Positions 25,516 through 34,047 of a stretch of 64,000 nucleotides of DNA are shown here, piece by piece. Source of the stretch: Salinibacterium sp. SWN248 (GTDB taxonomy: Bacteria; Actinomycetota; Actinomycetes; Actinomycetales; Microbacteriaceae); assembly GCF_015864575.1 (NCBI RefSeq), contig NZ_JADYWW010000001.1:1263719-1327718 (forward strand), written 5' to 3'. The notes below the pieces were generated by a model. The model was not told where the DNA came from. It saw only the letters and a program-made list of their open reading frames with translations, and made no database searches. The stretch's first letter is position 1, and each line of letters begins with the position of its first letter. A program made the position numbers and the translations under genes.

Positions 25516-26000
25516 TTTCGTGTCGGCAGCAGTATCGCGCGAGGGATTGCGCCGAGGTAATTCAGCGGCGACACATATTCGCCATCGAGGCGCACCCCAA
25601 AGTGGATGCACGTGACCGAGCAGTGTCCGGGCTGCAGCTCGCCAATCACCTCTCCCTGCTGCACGGAGTCACCGCGGGCCAGCGTGGTGGTGACGGGCTC
25701 GTAGCTCGTGATGAGCCCGCCAGAGTGCCGCAATGACAGCACGGGGCGATCTACAACGACTCCCGCGAAGTGCACGACACCCGCGGAGGGAGCTCGCACC
25801 TCAGTCGTGGTGCCAGCGCCAATGTCGATTCCACGATGTCCCGCCGAATACTCCGTCTCCGGCGCGATATAGGGGCGGATGATCGGATGCGGTATCGCCA
25901 CTGGCCAATCCCACTCGGTGGTCGTGGTCGCGCGCGCGCTCGCGCCGGTGACCGCCACCACGAGGAGCGCAAGAATCATGGATGCAGGGGTTCGAAACAT
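25509..26000 (-). CDS. M23 family metallopeptidase, secreted
   Basis: A 163-residue secreted M23 (LytM-like) peptidase domain protein, predicted to cut peptidoglycan cross-bridges or to act as a regulator. A signal peptide is present (MILALLVVAVTGASARAT). The zinc-site motifs are HRGIDIG (about residues 55-61) and the C-terminal IHFGVRLDGEYVSPLNYL, where the usual HxH appears as CIHFG. Since the first His of HxH is replaced by Cys-Ile, activity should be checked. Such a gene between xerC and rpsB is usual in actinobacteria. It is divergent from rpsB. Confidence 0.88.
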   Translation of the reverse strand: MFRTPASMILALLVVAVTGASARATTTTEWDWPVAIPHPIIRPYIAPETEYSAGHRGIDIGAGTTTEVRAPSAGVVHFAGVVVDRPVLSLRHSGGLITSYEPVTTTLARGDSVQQGEVIGELQPGHCSVTCIHFGVRLDGEYVSPLNYLGAIPRAILLPTRKP

Positions 26001-26094
26001 CCATTCAGAGTGCTCGTCTGACCTTCCTTATAGCGGCCGAAATAGACATCAGTGGAAACCTGTCCCCTGTGATGCTGTTGTGGGGGAGCGATGG

Positions 26095-26128
26095 TATGAT
26101 TTTGGCAGCACCGCGTGTATTCGCGGTG
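26095..26128 (+). promoter_or_regulatory. rpsB promoter and leader hairpin
   Basis: TATGAT at 26095-26100 is a good -10 candidate, although no clear -35 is seen. Just downstream CACCGCG (26109-26115) and CGCGGTG (26122-26128) form a perfect 7-base stem with a 6-base loop at what would be the 5' end of a roughly 215-base rpsB leader. The leader to 26321 contains no gene. A regulatory role in S2 autocontrol is possible but unproven. Confidence 0.4.
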
Positions 26129-26321
26129 ACTACGCGTGCCCCGTTGCAGTACAACTACCGCAGCACACGGCCGCTATCTCCACTCAGTCCCCTCTCGTGC
26201 ACCATTGCGTTGGGGGCGGAGGTATGCCCGGGCACTAGGATTCGCGCCAACCGGTCGCGAGTATTAACTGAGAAGGCCATTGCCGCCACGTGCGCCAGTG
26301 AGCCAGAAAAGGAGAACGGCC

Positions 26322-27284
26322 ATGGCCGTCGTAACCATCCGCCAGCTGCTCGACAGCGGCGTACACTTCGGACACCAGACTCGTCGTTGGAACCCGAAAA
26401 TGAAGCGCTTTATTCTGACCGAGCGCTCGGGCAGCCACATCATCGACTTGCAGCAGTCGCTTGGTTACATCGACGCTGTCTATGACTACGTCAAGGAGAC
26501 GGTCGCCCACGGCGGAACCATCCTCTTCGTCGGTACCAAGAAGCAGGCACAGGGAACCATCGCTGAGCAGGCACTGCGCGTAGGCCAGCCCTACGTCAAC
26601 CAGCGCTGGCTCGGTGGACTCCTCACCAACTTCCAGACGGTTTCCAAGCGTCTTGCACGCATGAAGGAACTTGAAGAGGTCGACTTCGACGACACCACTC
26701 GTGGTTTCACCAAGAAGGAACTGCTCATTCAGAAGCGCGAGCTTGTGAAACTGCAGAAGAGCCTCGGTGGTATCCGTAACCTCACGAAGACCCCTTCGGC
26801 GATCTGGATCGTTGACACCAAGAAGGAGCACCTCGCTATTGACGAGGCTCACAAGCTTGGTATCCCCGTTATCGCCATCCTCGACACCAACTGCGACCCC
26901 GACGACGTTGCGTACCCGATCCCGGGTAACGACGACGCCATCCGCTCGGTTGGTCTGCTCACGCGCATCGTTGCTGACGCTGCTGCTGAGGGCCTCATCC
27001 AGCGTCACCAGAAGCCAGAAGAGGGCAAAGAAGTAGAGCCCATGGCTGCTTGGGAAGCTGAGCTTCTTGGTCAGGCTGACGCCGATGCTGCTGCAGCAAA
27101 GACCGAAGAGCCCAAGGCCGAAGAAGCCAAGGCTGAGGAAGCTAAGGCTGAAGAGCCCAAGGCTGAAGAAGCTAAGGCCGAAGAGCCCGCCAAGGCAGAG
27201 GAAAAGGCTGAAAAGGCCGCCGCTAAGCCCGCAGCAAAGAAGACCCCCGCGAAGGCTGCAGACGCAGCTGACGACAAGAAGTAA
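26322..27284 (+). CDS. rpsB: 30S ribosomal protein uS2
   Basis: Small-subunit protein S2, 320 residues. The core is textbook: [54 protein letters not shown] and [20 protein letters not shown]. The core ends near residue 250. The remaining 70 residues are a repetitive Lys/Ala/Glu extension built on KAEE units ([20 protein letters not shown]). ATG at 26322 has AAAAGGAGAA ahead of it. A reading 42 bases longer has no family support. tsf follows after 11 bases. Confidence 0.98.
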   Translation: MAVVTIRQLLDSGVHFGHQTRRWNPKMKRFILTERSGSHIIDLQQSLGYIDAVYDYVKETVAHGGTILFVGTKKQAQGTIAEQALRVGQPYVNQRWLGGLLTNFQTVSKRLARMKELEEVDFDDTTRGFTKKELLIQKRELVKLQKSLGGIRNLTKTPSAIWIVDTKKEHLAIDEAHKLGIPVIAILDTNCDPDDVAYPIPGNDDAIRSVGLLTRIVADAAAEGLIQRHQKPEEGKEVEPMAAWEAELLGQADADAAAAKTEEPKAEEAKAEEAKAEEPKAEEAKAEEPAKAEEKAEKAAAKPAAKKTPAKAADAADDKK

Positions 27285-27295
27285 GGATTCGAACA

Positions 27296-28123
27296 ATGGC
27301 AGACTTCAGCCTCGAAGACCTCAAGACCCTGCGCGAGCGCCTCGGCACCGGCATGGTTGAAACCAAGAACGCTCTCGTTGAGGCAGGCGGTGACCTCGAA
27401 AAGGCCACCGAACTCCTGCGTCTGCGCGGTGCCAAGAGCAACGCAAAGCGTTCTGACCGTTCCACCAGCGAAGGCCTCATCGCCGCGAAAGCCGCTGGCG
27501 GATCAACCACCATCATCGAGCTCGCCTGCGAGACCGACTTCGTTGCCAAGGGTGACAAGTTCGTTGCTCTCGGCGAGGCCGTTGCTACTGCAGTTGCTGA
27601 GTCCGGCGCGTCGACCGTAGAAGAGGGCCTCGCAGCCCCCGCTGGGTCGTCGACTGTCGAACAGCTCATCAACGATGAGGCTGCGATTCTCGGTGAGAAG
27701 TTCGAACTGCGTCGCCTGACCAAGGTCGAGGGTGACTCGTTCGAGGTCTACATGCACCGCACCAACAAGGACTTGCCTCCGCAGGTCGGCGTTGTTGTCG
27801 CGTACACGGGTGACGATGCAGAGACCGCTCGCGGAATCGCGCAGCACATCTCGTTCGCTGCTCCGACCTACCTTTCGCGTGAAGACGTTCCGGCAGATGA
27901 TGTCGAGAACGAGCGTCGTATCGTTGAAGAAATCAGCCGCGGAGAGGGCAAGCCTGACGCTGCGCTCCCCAAGATCGTTGAAGGTCGTCTCGGTGCGTTC
28001 TTCAAGCAGGTTGCCCTGCTTGACCAGGACTACGCTCGCGACAACAAGGTTTCGGTCGCCAAGGTTGCCGCTGACGCGGGCATCACCATCACTGGTTTTG
28101 CACGCTTCAAGGTAGGCGCCTAA
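27296..28123 (+). CDS. tsf: Translation elongation factor Ts
   Basis: Elongation factor Ts, the nucleotide exchange factor for EF-Tu, 275 residues. Signatures are LKTLRERLGTGMVETKNALV with the N-terminal UBA-like domain, IIELACETDFVAKGDKF, and IAQHISFAAPTYLSREDVPA. The C-terminal part KQVALLDQDYARDNKVSVAK is typical. The ATG at 27296 lies 11 bases after rpsB, forming the universal rpsB-tsf operon. A strong hairpin terminator follows at 28138. Confidence 0.98.
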   Translation: MADFSLEDLKTLRERLGTGMVETKNALVEAGGDLEKATELLRLRGAKSNAKRSDRSTSEGLIAAKAAGGSTTIIELACETDFVAKGDKFVALGEAVATAVAESGASTVEEGLAAPAGSSTVEQLINDEAAILGEKFELRRLTKVEGDSFEVYMHRTNKDLPPQVGVVVAYTGDDAETARGIAQHISFAAPTYLSREDVPADDVENERRIVEEISRGEGKPDAALPKIVEGRLGAFFKQVALLDQDYARDNKVSVAKVAADAGITITGFARFKVGA

Positions 28124-28137
28124 CACGCATATCGATG

Positions 28138-28172
28138 AAGGCCCGAGGCGCTAGTGCCTCGGGCCTTTGTTG
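28138..28172 (+). terminator. Intrinsic terminator after tsf
   Basis: A perfect 12-base inverted repeat, AAGGCCCGAGGC (28138-28149) and GCCTCGGGCCTT (28156-28167), with a 6-base loop, followed by TGTTGTG. It lies 14 bases after the tsf stop and is one of the two best terminators in the window. pyrH, about 120 bases further on, therefore probably has its own promoter. Confidence 0.8.
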
Positions 28173-28290
28173 TGTGCCGCCGCGGATCAGGCGGCCCATC
28201 ACGGTGTTTGCGGCGAATGTGCTGTGCGCCCGTGCTGAACTCTCCGCAACGCAATACCCTGTAATAGAGAACCGCTAGGGAAAGAAGACG

Positions 28291-29004
28291 ATGACAATTC
28301 AACGCAAACGCCGAGTGCTGCTAAAACTGTCGGGAGAAGCATTCGGTGGCGGACAGTTGGGTGTTAACCCCGACGTTGTCTCGGCCCTGGCCAAAGAGAT
28401 TGCTGCGGCTGCCGCTGACGTAGAGATCGCCATCGTCGTCGGTGGTGGCAACTTCTTCCGTGGTGCGGAGCTCAGCCAGCGAGGAATGGACCGCGGTCGC
28501 GCTGACTACATGGGCATGTTGGGCACCGTTATGAACGCCCTCGCCCTCCAAGACTTCCTCGAGCAAGCGGGTACCGCTACCCGCGTTCAGTCGGCCATCG
28601 CGATGACTCAGGTCGCCGAACCGTACATTCCGTTGCGCGCCGAACGCCACCTTGAGAAGGGCCGCGTCGTCATTTTCGGTGCCGGTGCAGGCTTGCCGTA
28701 CTTCTCCACCGATACTGTCGCCGCTCAACGCGCTCTCGAGATTGGTGCTGAAGAAGTGCTCGTTGCTAAGAACGGTGTCGACGGCGTCTACGATTCTGAC
28801 CCCCGTAGCAACCCGGATGCCCGCAAGCTTGAATCAATCAGCTTCCAGGACGCTCTCGTGCAGGGCCTCAAGGTCGTCGACTCGACCGCCTTCAGCCTGT
28901 GCATGGACAATGCGATGCCTATGCTCGTATTCGGCATGGAGCCTGCCGGCAACCTCACGCGCGCCATTGTGGGAGAGCAAATCGGCACTCGCGTGCACGG
29001 ATAG
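28291..29004 (+). CDS. pyrH: UMP kinase
   Basis: Uridylate kinase, converting UMP to UDP in pyrimidine synthesis, 237 residues. It belongs to the amino-acid-kinase fold: [20 protein letters not shown] at the N-terminus, [18 protein letters not shown] near residues 46-63, [19 protein letters not shown] and [20 protein letters not shown] near residues 148-167. The ATG at 28291 follows a GAAAG ribosome binding site. The gene precedes frr in the universal tsf-pyrH-frr order. Confidence 0.97.
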   Translation: MTIQRKRRVLLKLSGEAFGGGQLGVNPDVVSALAKEIAAAAADVEIAIVVGGGNFFRGAELSQRGMDRGRADYMGMLGTVMNALALQDFLEQAGTATRVQSAIAMTQVAEPYIPLRAERHLEKGRVVIFGAGAGLPYFSTDTVAAQRALEIGAEEVLVAKNGVDGVYDSDPRSNPDARKLESISFQDALVQGLKVVDSTAFSLCMDNAMPMLVFGMEPAGNLTRAIVGEQIGTRVHG

Positions 29005-29111
29005 CGCTTAGCGCCCCCCACACCACCCAAGCTAAACGATTTCCGAGTGCCGCACCGCAGTTGTTCACCCCTCTGCACGCTAAACTTGGATGAGACCCAG
29101 AGGAGTGCCCC

Positions 29112-29663
29112 GTGATCAGTGATGTTCTAGCCGAGGCTAGCGAAAAGATGAACAAGGCAGTAGAAGCTGCCAAAGATGACTTCGGCACGGTTCGTACCGG
29201 CCGCGCTAACCCGGCGTTGTTCCAGAAGGTCCTCGTGGACTACTACGGAACCCCCACACCGTTACAGCAGCTTGCGTCCATGGTGAACCAAGAGGCTCGT
29301 ACTCTCCTGATCACCCCGTTCGACAAGTCCGCGCTCAAAGACATTGAGAAGGCAATCGCAGGCGCTCACCACCTCGGTGCAAGCGTCGGAAACGATGGCA
29401 ATGTCATCCGCGCCACTTTGCCGGAACTGACGGAAGACCGCCGTAAAGAGTTCGTCAAGGTTGTACGTGACAAGGCTGAGCAGGCTCGTGTCTCGCTTCG
29501 CAACGTGCGCCGCAAGGCGAAAGACGACCTTGAGGCGCTCACCGAGGTTGGCGAAGATGAGGTCGCGCGCGCCGAGAAAGAACTAGAAGCGAGCACGAAG
29601 GCTCACGTCGACACCATCGACGACGCTCTCAAGCGCAAAGAAGCTGAACTGCTCGAGGTCTAA
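29112..29663 (+). CDS. frr: Ribosome recycling factor
   Basis: Ribosome recycling factor, 183 residues, which with EF-G splits post-termination ribosomes. Visible motifs: [58 protein letters not shown] and [19 protein letters not shown]. The start is GTG at 29112 with AGAGGAG eight bases upstream. The TAA stop shares its last base with the cdsA ATG (TAATG), so cdsA is translationally coupled to frr. This arrangement is common in actinobacteria. Confidence 0.98.
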   Translation: MISDVLAEASEKMNKAVEAAKDDFGTVRTGRANPALFQKVLVDYYGTPTPLQQLASMVNQEARTLLITPFDKSALKDIEKAIAGAHHLGASVGNDGNVIRATLPELTEDRRKEFVKVVRDKAEQARVSLRNVRRKAKDDLEALTEVGEDEVARAEKELEASTKAHVDTIDDALKRKEAELLEV

Positions 29664-30541
29664 TGGTCTCCGAATTCGAAGCTCACGTTCGAGCTACAAA
29701 CGACAAGATTAACGCCCGCACAGGGCGTCCTTTGGCGATGGCTCTCACCGTGGGGCTGGGGCTGGGTCTTGCGTTGTTGTTCAGTCTGATCTTTGTCAAA
29801 GAGCTATACATGCTCTTTGCCGGCGTGCTGGTTGCCTTCACGGCATTCGAGCTCGCCAGTGCGCTTCGTTTTGCAGGCCTCAAGATTCCGCGAGTGGCAG
29901 CTGTCATCGCGGCAGTCGCGGTTGTTCCGGCGTCGTTCTATTGGCAGGCTGAAGGCCAGTGGTTCGTCACGCTCGGTGGCATTGTGTTCGTGTGGCTGTG
30001 GCGACTCGTTGAAGTAGTCGTGATGCCGAGTCACCGTGGCTCCGTGCGGTCGATCATGCGCGACCTCGGCGCCGGCGTCTTCGTGATGTTATACGTCGCG
30101 TTCTTGGCAAGCTTCACGGTGCTGCTCACTGCTCAAGACGGTGGTCAGTGGTGGACGCTTGCAATGTTGATCGTGGTTGTTGTCAGTGACATCGGGGCGT
30201 ATGCGAGCGGGCTTTCGTTTGGCAAACATAAGATGGCTCCCACCATCAGCCCCGGCAAAACCTGGGAAGGGTTTGCCGGAGCAGCGCTTGCGGCGATCAC
30301 TGCAGGCATTCTGCTTGCCCTCTTCATGATCGATCAGCCCTGGTGGGTTGGACTCATCTTTGGTCTCGTCATCTTGGGTACCGCCACCATGGGAGATCTA
30401 GCGGAGTCACTTATCAAACGTGACCTCGGGATCAAAGACATTAGTACGTGGCTTCCGGGCCACGGTGGCTTCTTGGATCGCGTAGATTCGTCGCTTTTGT
30501 CAGCCGCAGCGGGCTATGCACTCTTTCTTATCTTCTCGTAA
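29663..30541 (+). CDS. cdsA: Phosphatidate cytidylyltransferase
   Basis: CDP-diacylglycerol synthase, a 292-residue integral membrane enzyme that makes CDP-diacylglycerol, the precursor of all phospholipids. Seven or eight hydrophobic segments are visible. The C-terminal signature is intact: LAESLIKRDLGIKDISTWLP followed by GHGGFLDRVDSSL, where the Asp residues bind Mg2+. APTISPGKTWEGFAGA is a second conserved block. The start overlaps the frr stop by one base. The 14 bases after it lead into a DivIVA-domain gene. Confidence 0.96.
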   Translation: MVSEFEAHVRATNDKINARTGRPLAMALTVGLGLGLALLFSLIFVKELYMLFAGVLVAFTAFELASALRFAGLKIPRVAAVIAAVAVVPASFYWQAEGQWFVTLGGIVFVWLWRLVEVVVMPSHRGSVRSIMRDLGAGVFVMLYVAFLASFTVLLTAQDGGQWWTLAMLIVVVVSDIGAYASGLSFGKHKMAPTISPGKTWEGFAGAALAAITAGILLALFMIDQPWWVGLIFGLVILGTATMGDLAESLIKRDLGIKDISTWLPGHGGFLDRVDSSLLSAAAGYALFLIFS

Positions 30542-30555
30542 GGCACAATAGAACC

Positions 30556-31107
30556 GTGAGCACCACATTTCCCCGTAGCCGAAAGTCAAAGCTCGGGTAC
30601 AACGTCGACCAGGTCGAGGACTTCCTCGAGGAGGCGCGTCGTGCCTACACCGCCGATCGCGGCGACTCGTCAGTCGTGTCGTCTCGCACCATCCGCAAGC
30701 TGGCTTTTGCCATGCAGAAGGGTGGATATTCGCCGGTACACGTCGACTCCGCGTTGGAGCGCCTTGAAGACGCATTCGCCGCTCGTGAGCGTGATCGTGC
30801 GATTGCGGATCTGGGGGAGACCGCCTGGTACGCCAACGCTCGCTCCGAAGCGCAAGAGATTCTCAACCGTCTGGCACGACGCGATGGCAAGAAATTCGCG
30901 CGCACGAGTTCTTTCACCATCGGATACTCGATCAAAGACGTTGATGCGTTTGCTCAGGAGCTTTCCGACTACTTCCAGCACGGTGCCCCGCTCACGATCG
31001 ATCGCGTGCGCACGGCGGCTTTCCGCAGCGCCAAGGGTGGCTATCGCGAAGCGCAGGTCGATTACCTCATCGACTCTGTCATCGACGTCATGCTTGCCGT
31101 TCGCTAA
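30556..31107 (+). CDS. DivIVA domain-containing protein with internal duplication
   Basis: A 183-residue protein of the actinobacterial DivIVA-domain type. Two copies of the short DivIVA-like unit are visible: residues about 6-32 (RSRKSKLGYNVDQVEDFLEE) and about 120-145 (IGYSIKDVDAFAQELSDYF). Each is followed by a segment with KGGY (FAMQKGGYSPVHVDSAL and FRSAKGGYREAQVDYLI). Canonical DivIVA has one such unit followed by long coiled coils; here the coiled coil is short. The role is unknown, possibly linked to pole or septum geometry. GTG at 30556 is the start. The cdsA gene precedes it by 14 bases, so they are probably cotranscribed. Confidence 0.82.
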   Translation: MSTTFPRSRKSKLGYNVDQVEDFLEEARRAYTADRGDSSVVSSRTIRKLAFAMQKGGYSPVHVDSALERLEDAFAARERDRAIADLGETAWYANARSEAQEILNRLARRDGKKFARTSSFTIGYSIKDVDAFAQELSDYFQHGAPLTIDRVRTAAFRSAKGGYREAQVDYLIDSVIDVMLAVR

Positions 31108-31150
31108 TTCCCTCTGTTTTTTCAGGTCTGTCCGTTAGCATCGTCGTACT

Positions 31151-31798
31151 TTGTTTATTAAATCTCATGCGGCAATCCTCCGCGCTCAGGCCAAGAGTCA
31201 GAGCGCGGATCTTTCTGGGCGGCACAAACGCGTCTCGTGGAGCTTGCCTGCTTTCGCTTCGACAGTGAGCTTGGGATTCATCGCTACGTTGATGATGGCT
31301 GCTCCGACGCCGGCGAGCACTGTTTCGGCCGCTCCGGCGCCGTTGAGTACCGTACAGCGTGCAGAAGTGCAATCGATCACTGTTGCCGAAGGCTTCGTTA
31401 ATGAAGTCGAGCGCGACAAACTCACGATCAAGGAGCTCGTCGTTGAGCCTGTCGTGGTCGCCGCTCCCGCAGCGCCGGCAGTGGGAACGCCTGACCCAGG
31501 AACCGCGCAGGCTGTTGCCTTGTCCATGCTGACAGCCCGTGGTTTGGGCTCGGGGGAGTACAACTGCCTCGTCAGCCTGTGGAACCGCGAATCTGGGTGG
31601 AACGTGTATGCCCAGAACGCGTCGAGTGGTGCCTACGGCATCCCGCAGGCGCTTCCCGGCAGCAAGATGGCTACTGCGGGTGCGGACTGGGCTACTAACC
31701 CCGCAACTCAGATTGCGTGGGGCTTGAGCTACATCGAGGGCCGTTACGGAACTCCGTGTGGCGCGTGGGCTTATTCAGAGTCCAACGGCTGGTACTAG
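31151..31798 (+). CDS. Secreted transglycosylase-like (lysozyme-fold) protein
   Basis: A 215-residue exported protein. A signal-like segment lies at about residues 35-55 (LPAFASTVSLGFIATLMMAA) after a long basic N-terminus. The C-terminal 75 residues are the transglycosylase SLT-like domain common in actinobacteria: NCLVSLWNRESGWNVYAQNA, which holds the catalytic Glu, then SGAYGIPQALPGSKM, then IAWGLSYIEGRYGTPCGAWA. It should cleave peptidoglycan. A TTG at 31151 is taken as the start, with no clear ribosome binding site. The start is therefore the least certain point. Confidence 0.82.
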   Translation: MFIKSHAAILRAQAKSQSADLSGRHKRVSWSLPAFASTVSLGFIATLMMAAPTPASTVSAAPAPLSTVQRAEVQSITVAEGFVNEVERDKLTIKELVVEPVVVAAPAAPAVGTPDPGTAQAVALSMLTARGLGSGEYNCLVSLWNRESGWNVYAQNASSGAYGIPQALPGSKMATAGADWATNPATQIAWGLSYIEGRYGTPCGAWAYSESNGWY

Positions 31799-31829
31799 AC
31801 CGTCTCGCGTCACCGCATAAGCTTGAGCT

Positions 31830-32129
31830 ATGCCTCGTTCTAATCGCCCCCGCGGGCGGCGTCGTCCCGACGATGACGACAACGGTGACCTCCGGCAGGC
31901 ACTGTTTGGCTCGCGGCGCACCGAAATGAAGCGTGACGGCGAATGGAACGTTCAGCCTGTCTCGCCCGCTAACGCCGTAAAGAACTACACGTGCCCCGGA
32001 TGCTCGCAAACGATTACTTCGGGCACTGCGCATACCGTTACGTGGCGTGCTGACGGCATCATGGGGTCCGCAGACGACCTCGCCGCCCGGCGCCACTGGC
32101 ATCAGCACTGCTGGAAGATCAGATTGTGA
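31830..32129 (+). CDS. Small zinc-ribbon-like protein
   Basis: A 99-residue basic protein of unknown function, widespread among actinobacteria and sometimes annotated ATP/GTP-binding without evidence. It starts with an Arg/Asp-rich segment (PRSNRPRGRRRPDDDDN). It then carries one CxxC motif (NYTCPGCSQTI) and a distal RHWHQHCW cluster. Together these could bind one zinc ion. ATG at 31830 has a weak upstream site. It is followed by an alpha/beta hydrolase gene. Confidence 0.78.
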   Translation: MPRSNRPRGRRRPDDDDNGDLRQALFGSRRTEMKRDGEWNVQPVSPANAVKNYTCPGCSQTITSGTAHTVTWRADGIMGSADDLAARRHWHQHCWKIRL

Positions 32130-32139
32130 GCCGTACCCT

Positions 32140-32904
32140 GTGAACGAAACTGCTGTGAACGACACTCCCGCAAGCGAACCCATTCGGGGTGCTACCGAGC
32201 TCCCGGCGGTGCGCGAGAATATCGAGCTGCACACCGACGACGGCTTCACCCTGGTGGGGGAGTTGTCGCTTCCGGAGTCCGGCCACATCGCAGCGACGCT
32301 CGTCACGCTTCACCCCTTGCCGACGGCTGGCGGATTTATGGACTCGCACATCATCCGCAAAGCTGCCGCTCGACTGCCGGCACTCGCCGACATCGCTGTG
32401 CTGCGCTTCAACTTCCGTGGGGTTACCTCTCCTCGCGGAACATCAGAGGGCTCGTTCGGTGAGGGCGAGCTTGAAGCGCACGACCTCGCGGCGGCAATGG
32501 ACTTCGTGCGTGAACGCGGGCTTCCCAACGTGTGGTTGCTTGGGTGGTCATTTGGCACAGAGGTCACACTCAAGTACGGCTTGCAGCATCCGATCACGGG
32601 CGCAATTTTGCTTTCGCCGCCGCTGCATCGTGCGACCGCGGATGACGTAGCCGCGTGGGCAGCAAATGAGCGCCGCTTGGTTGCGGTGATTCCCGAGCTC
32701 GATGATTACTTACGGCCTGAAGAAGCCGCGCAGCGTTTTGCCTCGGTGCCTGAACTGGAATTCGTCGCCGTCGAGGGTGGCAAGCACCTGTGGGTGGGGG
32801 AGACGCAAACCTATCGCGTGCTTACCGAGGTCGTAGCACGGCTCAACCCTGTGGTGCTGCCGTTGCCGCGCACGTGGCCGCCCGAGGCCACACCGGCCCT
32901 GTGA
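32140..32904 (+). CDS. Alpha/beta hydrolase
   Basis: A 254-residue alpha/beta hydrolase of the dienelactone hydrolase / YkfD-like group. After LHTDDGFTLVGELSLPES come TLVTLHPLPTAGGFMDSHII, the oxyanion region LRFNFRGVTSPRGTSEGSF, the nucleophile elbow LLGWSFGTEV (Ser near residue 137) and the C-terminal VAVEGGKHLW with the catalytic His. The acid is probably an Asp in VIPELDDYLRPEEA. GTG at 32140 or 32155 are alternative starts. Substrate unknown. Confidence 0.85.
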   Translation: MNETAVNDTPASEPIRGATELPAVRENIELHTDDGFTLVGELSLPESGHIAATLVTLHPLPTAGGFMDSHIIRKAAARLPALADIAVLRFNFRGVTSPRGTSEGSFGEGELEAHDLAAAMDFVRERGLPNVWLLGWSFGTEVTLKYGLQHPITGAILLSPPLHRATADDVAAWAANERRLVAVIPELDDYLRPEEAAQRFASVPELEFVAVEGGKHLWVGETQTYRVLTEVVARLNPVVLPLPRTWPPEATPAL

Positions 32905-32914
32905 CGCCTCGTCG

Positions 32915-33976
32915 CTAGAGGTCTGCTTGGCGCGGCACGACAACTTGCTGAACAATCAGCAGGATCGCTGCGGCAACGGGGATTGCGATAAGCGCCCCCA
33001 GAATACCCAGTAACGTTCCCCCCGCGAGGGCGGCAATCACCACGAGCGCGCCGGGAATCTTGACGGCTTTGTTCATGATGCGCGGGTTGAGCAGGTAAGC
33101 CTCAACTTGCATGTAGATCAGGTAGTAGATTCCTACGGCGATCACGCTGGGTGGGCCGTTGAACAGCAGCACGAGCAGGGTGATCACGATGGAGCCGCTC
33201 AGTGTTCCGACGAGTGGGATGAGTGACCCGACGAAGGCGATGAAGGCCAGCAGTGCTGAGTACTTCACGGGGAGCCCGAATGCCGGGAAGATCAGAGTCA
33301 GGACCAGGAACGACAGCACACCGTTGACGAGCGCGAGTGAGCCCTGACCGATGACGTAGCGACCAACTGCTGCGCTGACTTGTTCGGCGAGGTCGATGAA
33401 CTTCGCGCGCTTGGTCGCAGGCACGAGTTGGTAGAGGCCACCCTTGATGTTGTTGAGCGACGATACGAAGTAAATCGTGAGGATAAGCACGATGATGGCG
33501 CCGGTAATCCCGGTGGCGATACCGATGCCGACGGCGAACACTCCGCCACCGATCGTGGTGAAGTCGAGGTCTGCGATCCAGACGTTGAAGCCGTCGAGCA
33601 GATCTTGCACGTTGAGCCACGGGAATGCTGTCTCGACGCTCTCGCGAACGGTTCCATCGAAGAAGGCTGTAACGAGTCGCGGAATGGCTTCGGACGCGTT
33701 TCTGACCTGCTCGGCGATAACGGGAACGATCGCAAAAATGAGCCCGGTGAAAACCCCAAGCACGCCAGCCAGCACGGTAAGAATCGCGGTCCATCGCGGG
33801 AACTTCTTGGTCTCGAGCCACGTGACGACAGGGTCGAGGCCGAGCGCGAGGAAGAGCGCTGCTCCCACGTACGTCAGGATCGTCGCGAGCGAAATCACCG
33901 TCTGGCCGATTCCGACCGCGACAAGAACCCCTAGACCGCCGAGTAGTCCGAGGCGGAATGGATTGAGGATCTTCAT
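32915..33976 (-). CDS. AI-2E transporter family permease
   Basis: A 353-residue membrane protein of the AI-2E transporter (UPF0118/TqsA, YdbI) family, which includes exporters of varied solutes and Na+/H+ antiporters. Eight hydrophobic segments are visible in the family pattern: ILTYVGAALFLALGLDPVVT near the N-terminus, FSSLLTIYFVSSLNNIKGG-like region (ILTIYFVSSLNNIKGGLYQL), and the C-terminal IPGALVVIAALAGGTLLGIL then GALIAIPVAAAILLIVQQVV. Function as an autoinducer transporter cannot be assumed. It lies convergent to the hydrolase gene, 10 bases apart, and upstream of nothing obviously related. Confidence 0.9.
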   Translation of the reverse strand: MKILNPFRLGLLGGLGVLVAVGIGQTVISLATILTYVGAALFLALGLDPVVTWLETKKFPRWTAILTVLAGVLGVFTGLIFAIVPVIAEQVRNASEAIPRLVTAFFDGTVRESVETAFPWLNVQDLLDGFNVWIADLDFTTIGGGVFAVGIGIATGITGAIIVLILTIYFVSSLNNIKGGLYQLVPATKRAKFIDLAEQVSAAVGRYVIGQGSLALVNGVLSFLVLTLIFPAFGLPVKYSALLAFIAFVGSLIPLVGTLSGSIVITLLVLLFNGPPSVIAVGIYYLIYMQVEAYLLNPRIMNKAVKIPGALVVIAALAGGTLLGILGALIAIPVAAAILLIVQQVVVPRQADL

Positions 33977-34047
33977 TGCATGGCTCCGTTCGGCCTAACG
34001 CAACTGTGTCGGGCTGAGCGCAATTCTAGGTGCCGTGCGGGCTGTTA

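Noticed and set aside
23242-25611. A 789-codon open frame on the minus strand
   Set aside because: It is the antisense of the MMPL gene in a high-GC region. The product is a low-complexity Arg/Glu/Asp/Gly sequence with no family features, while the plus strand has clear MMPL motifs.
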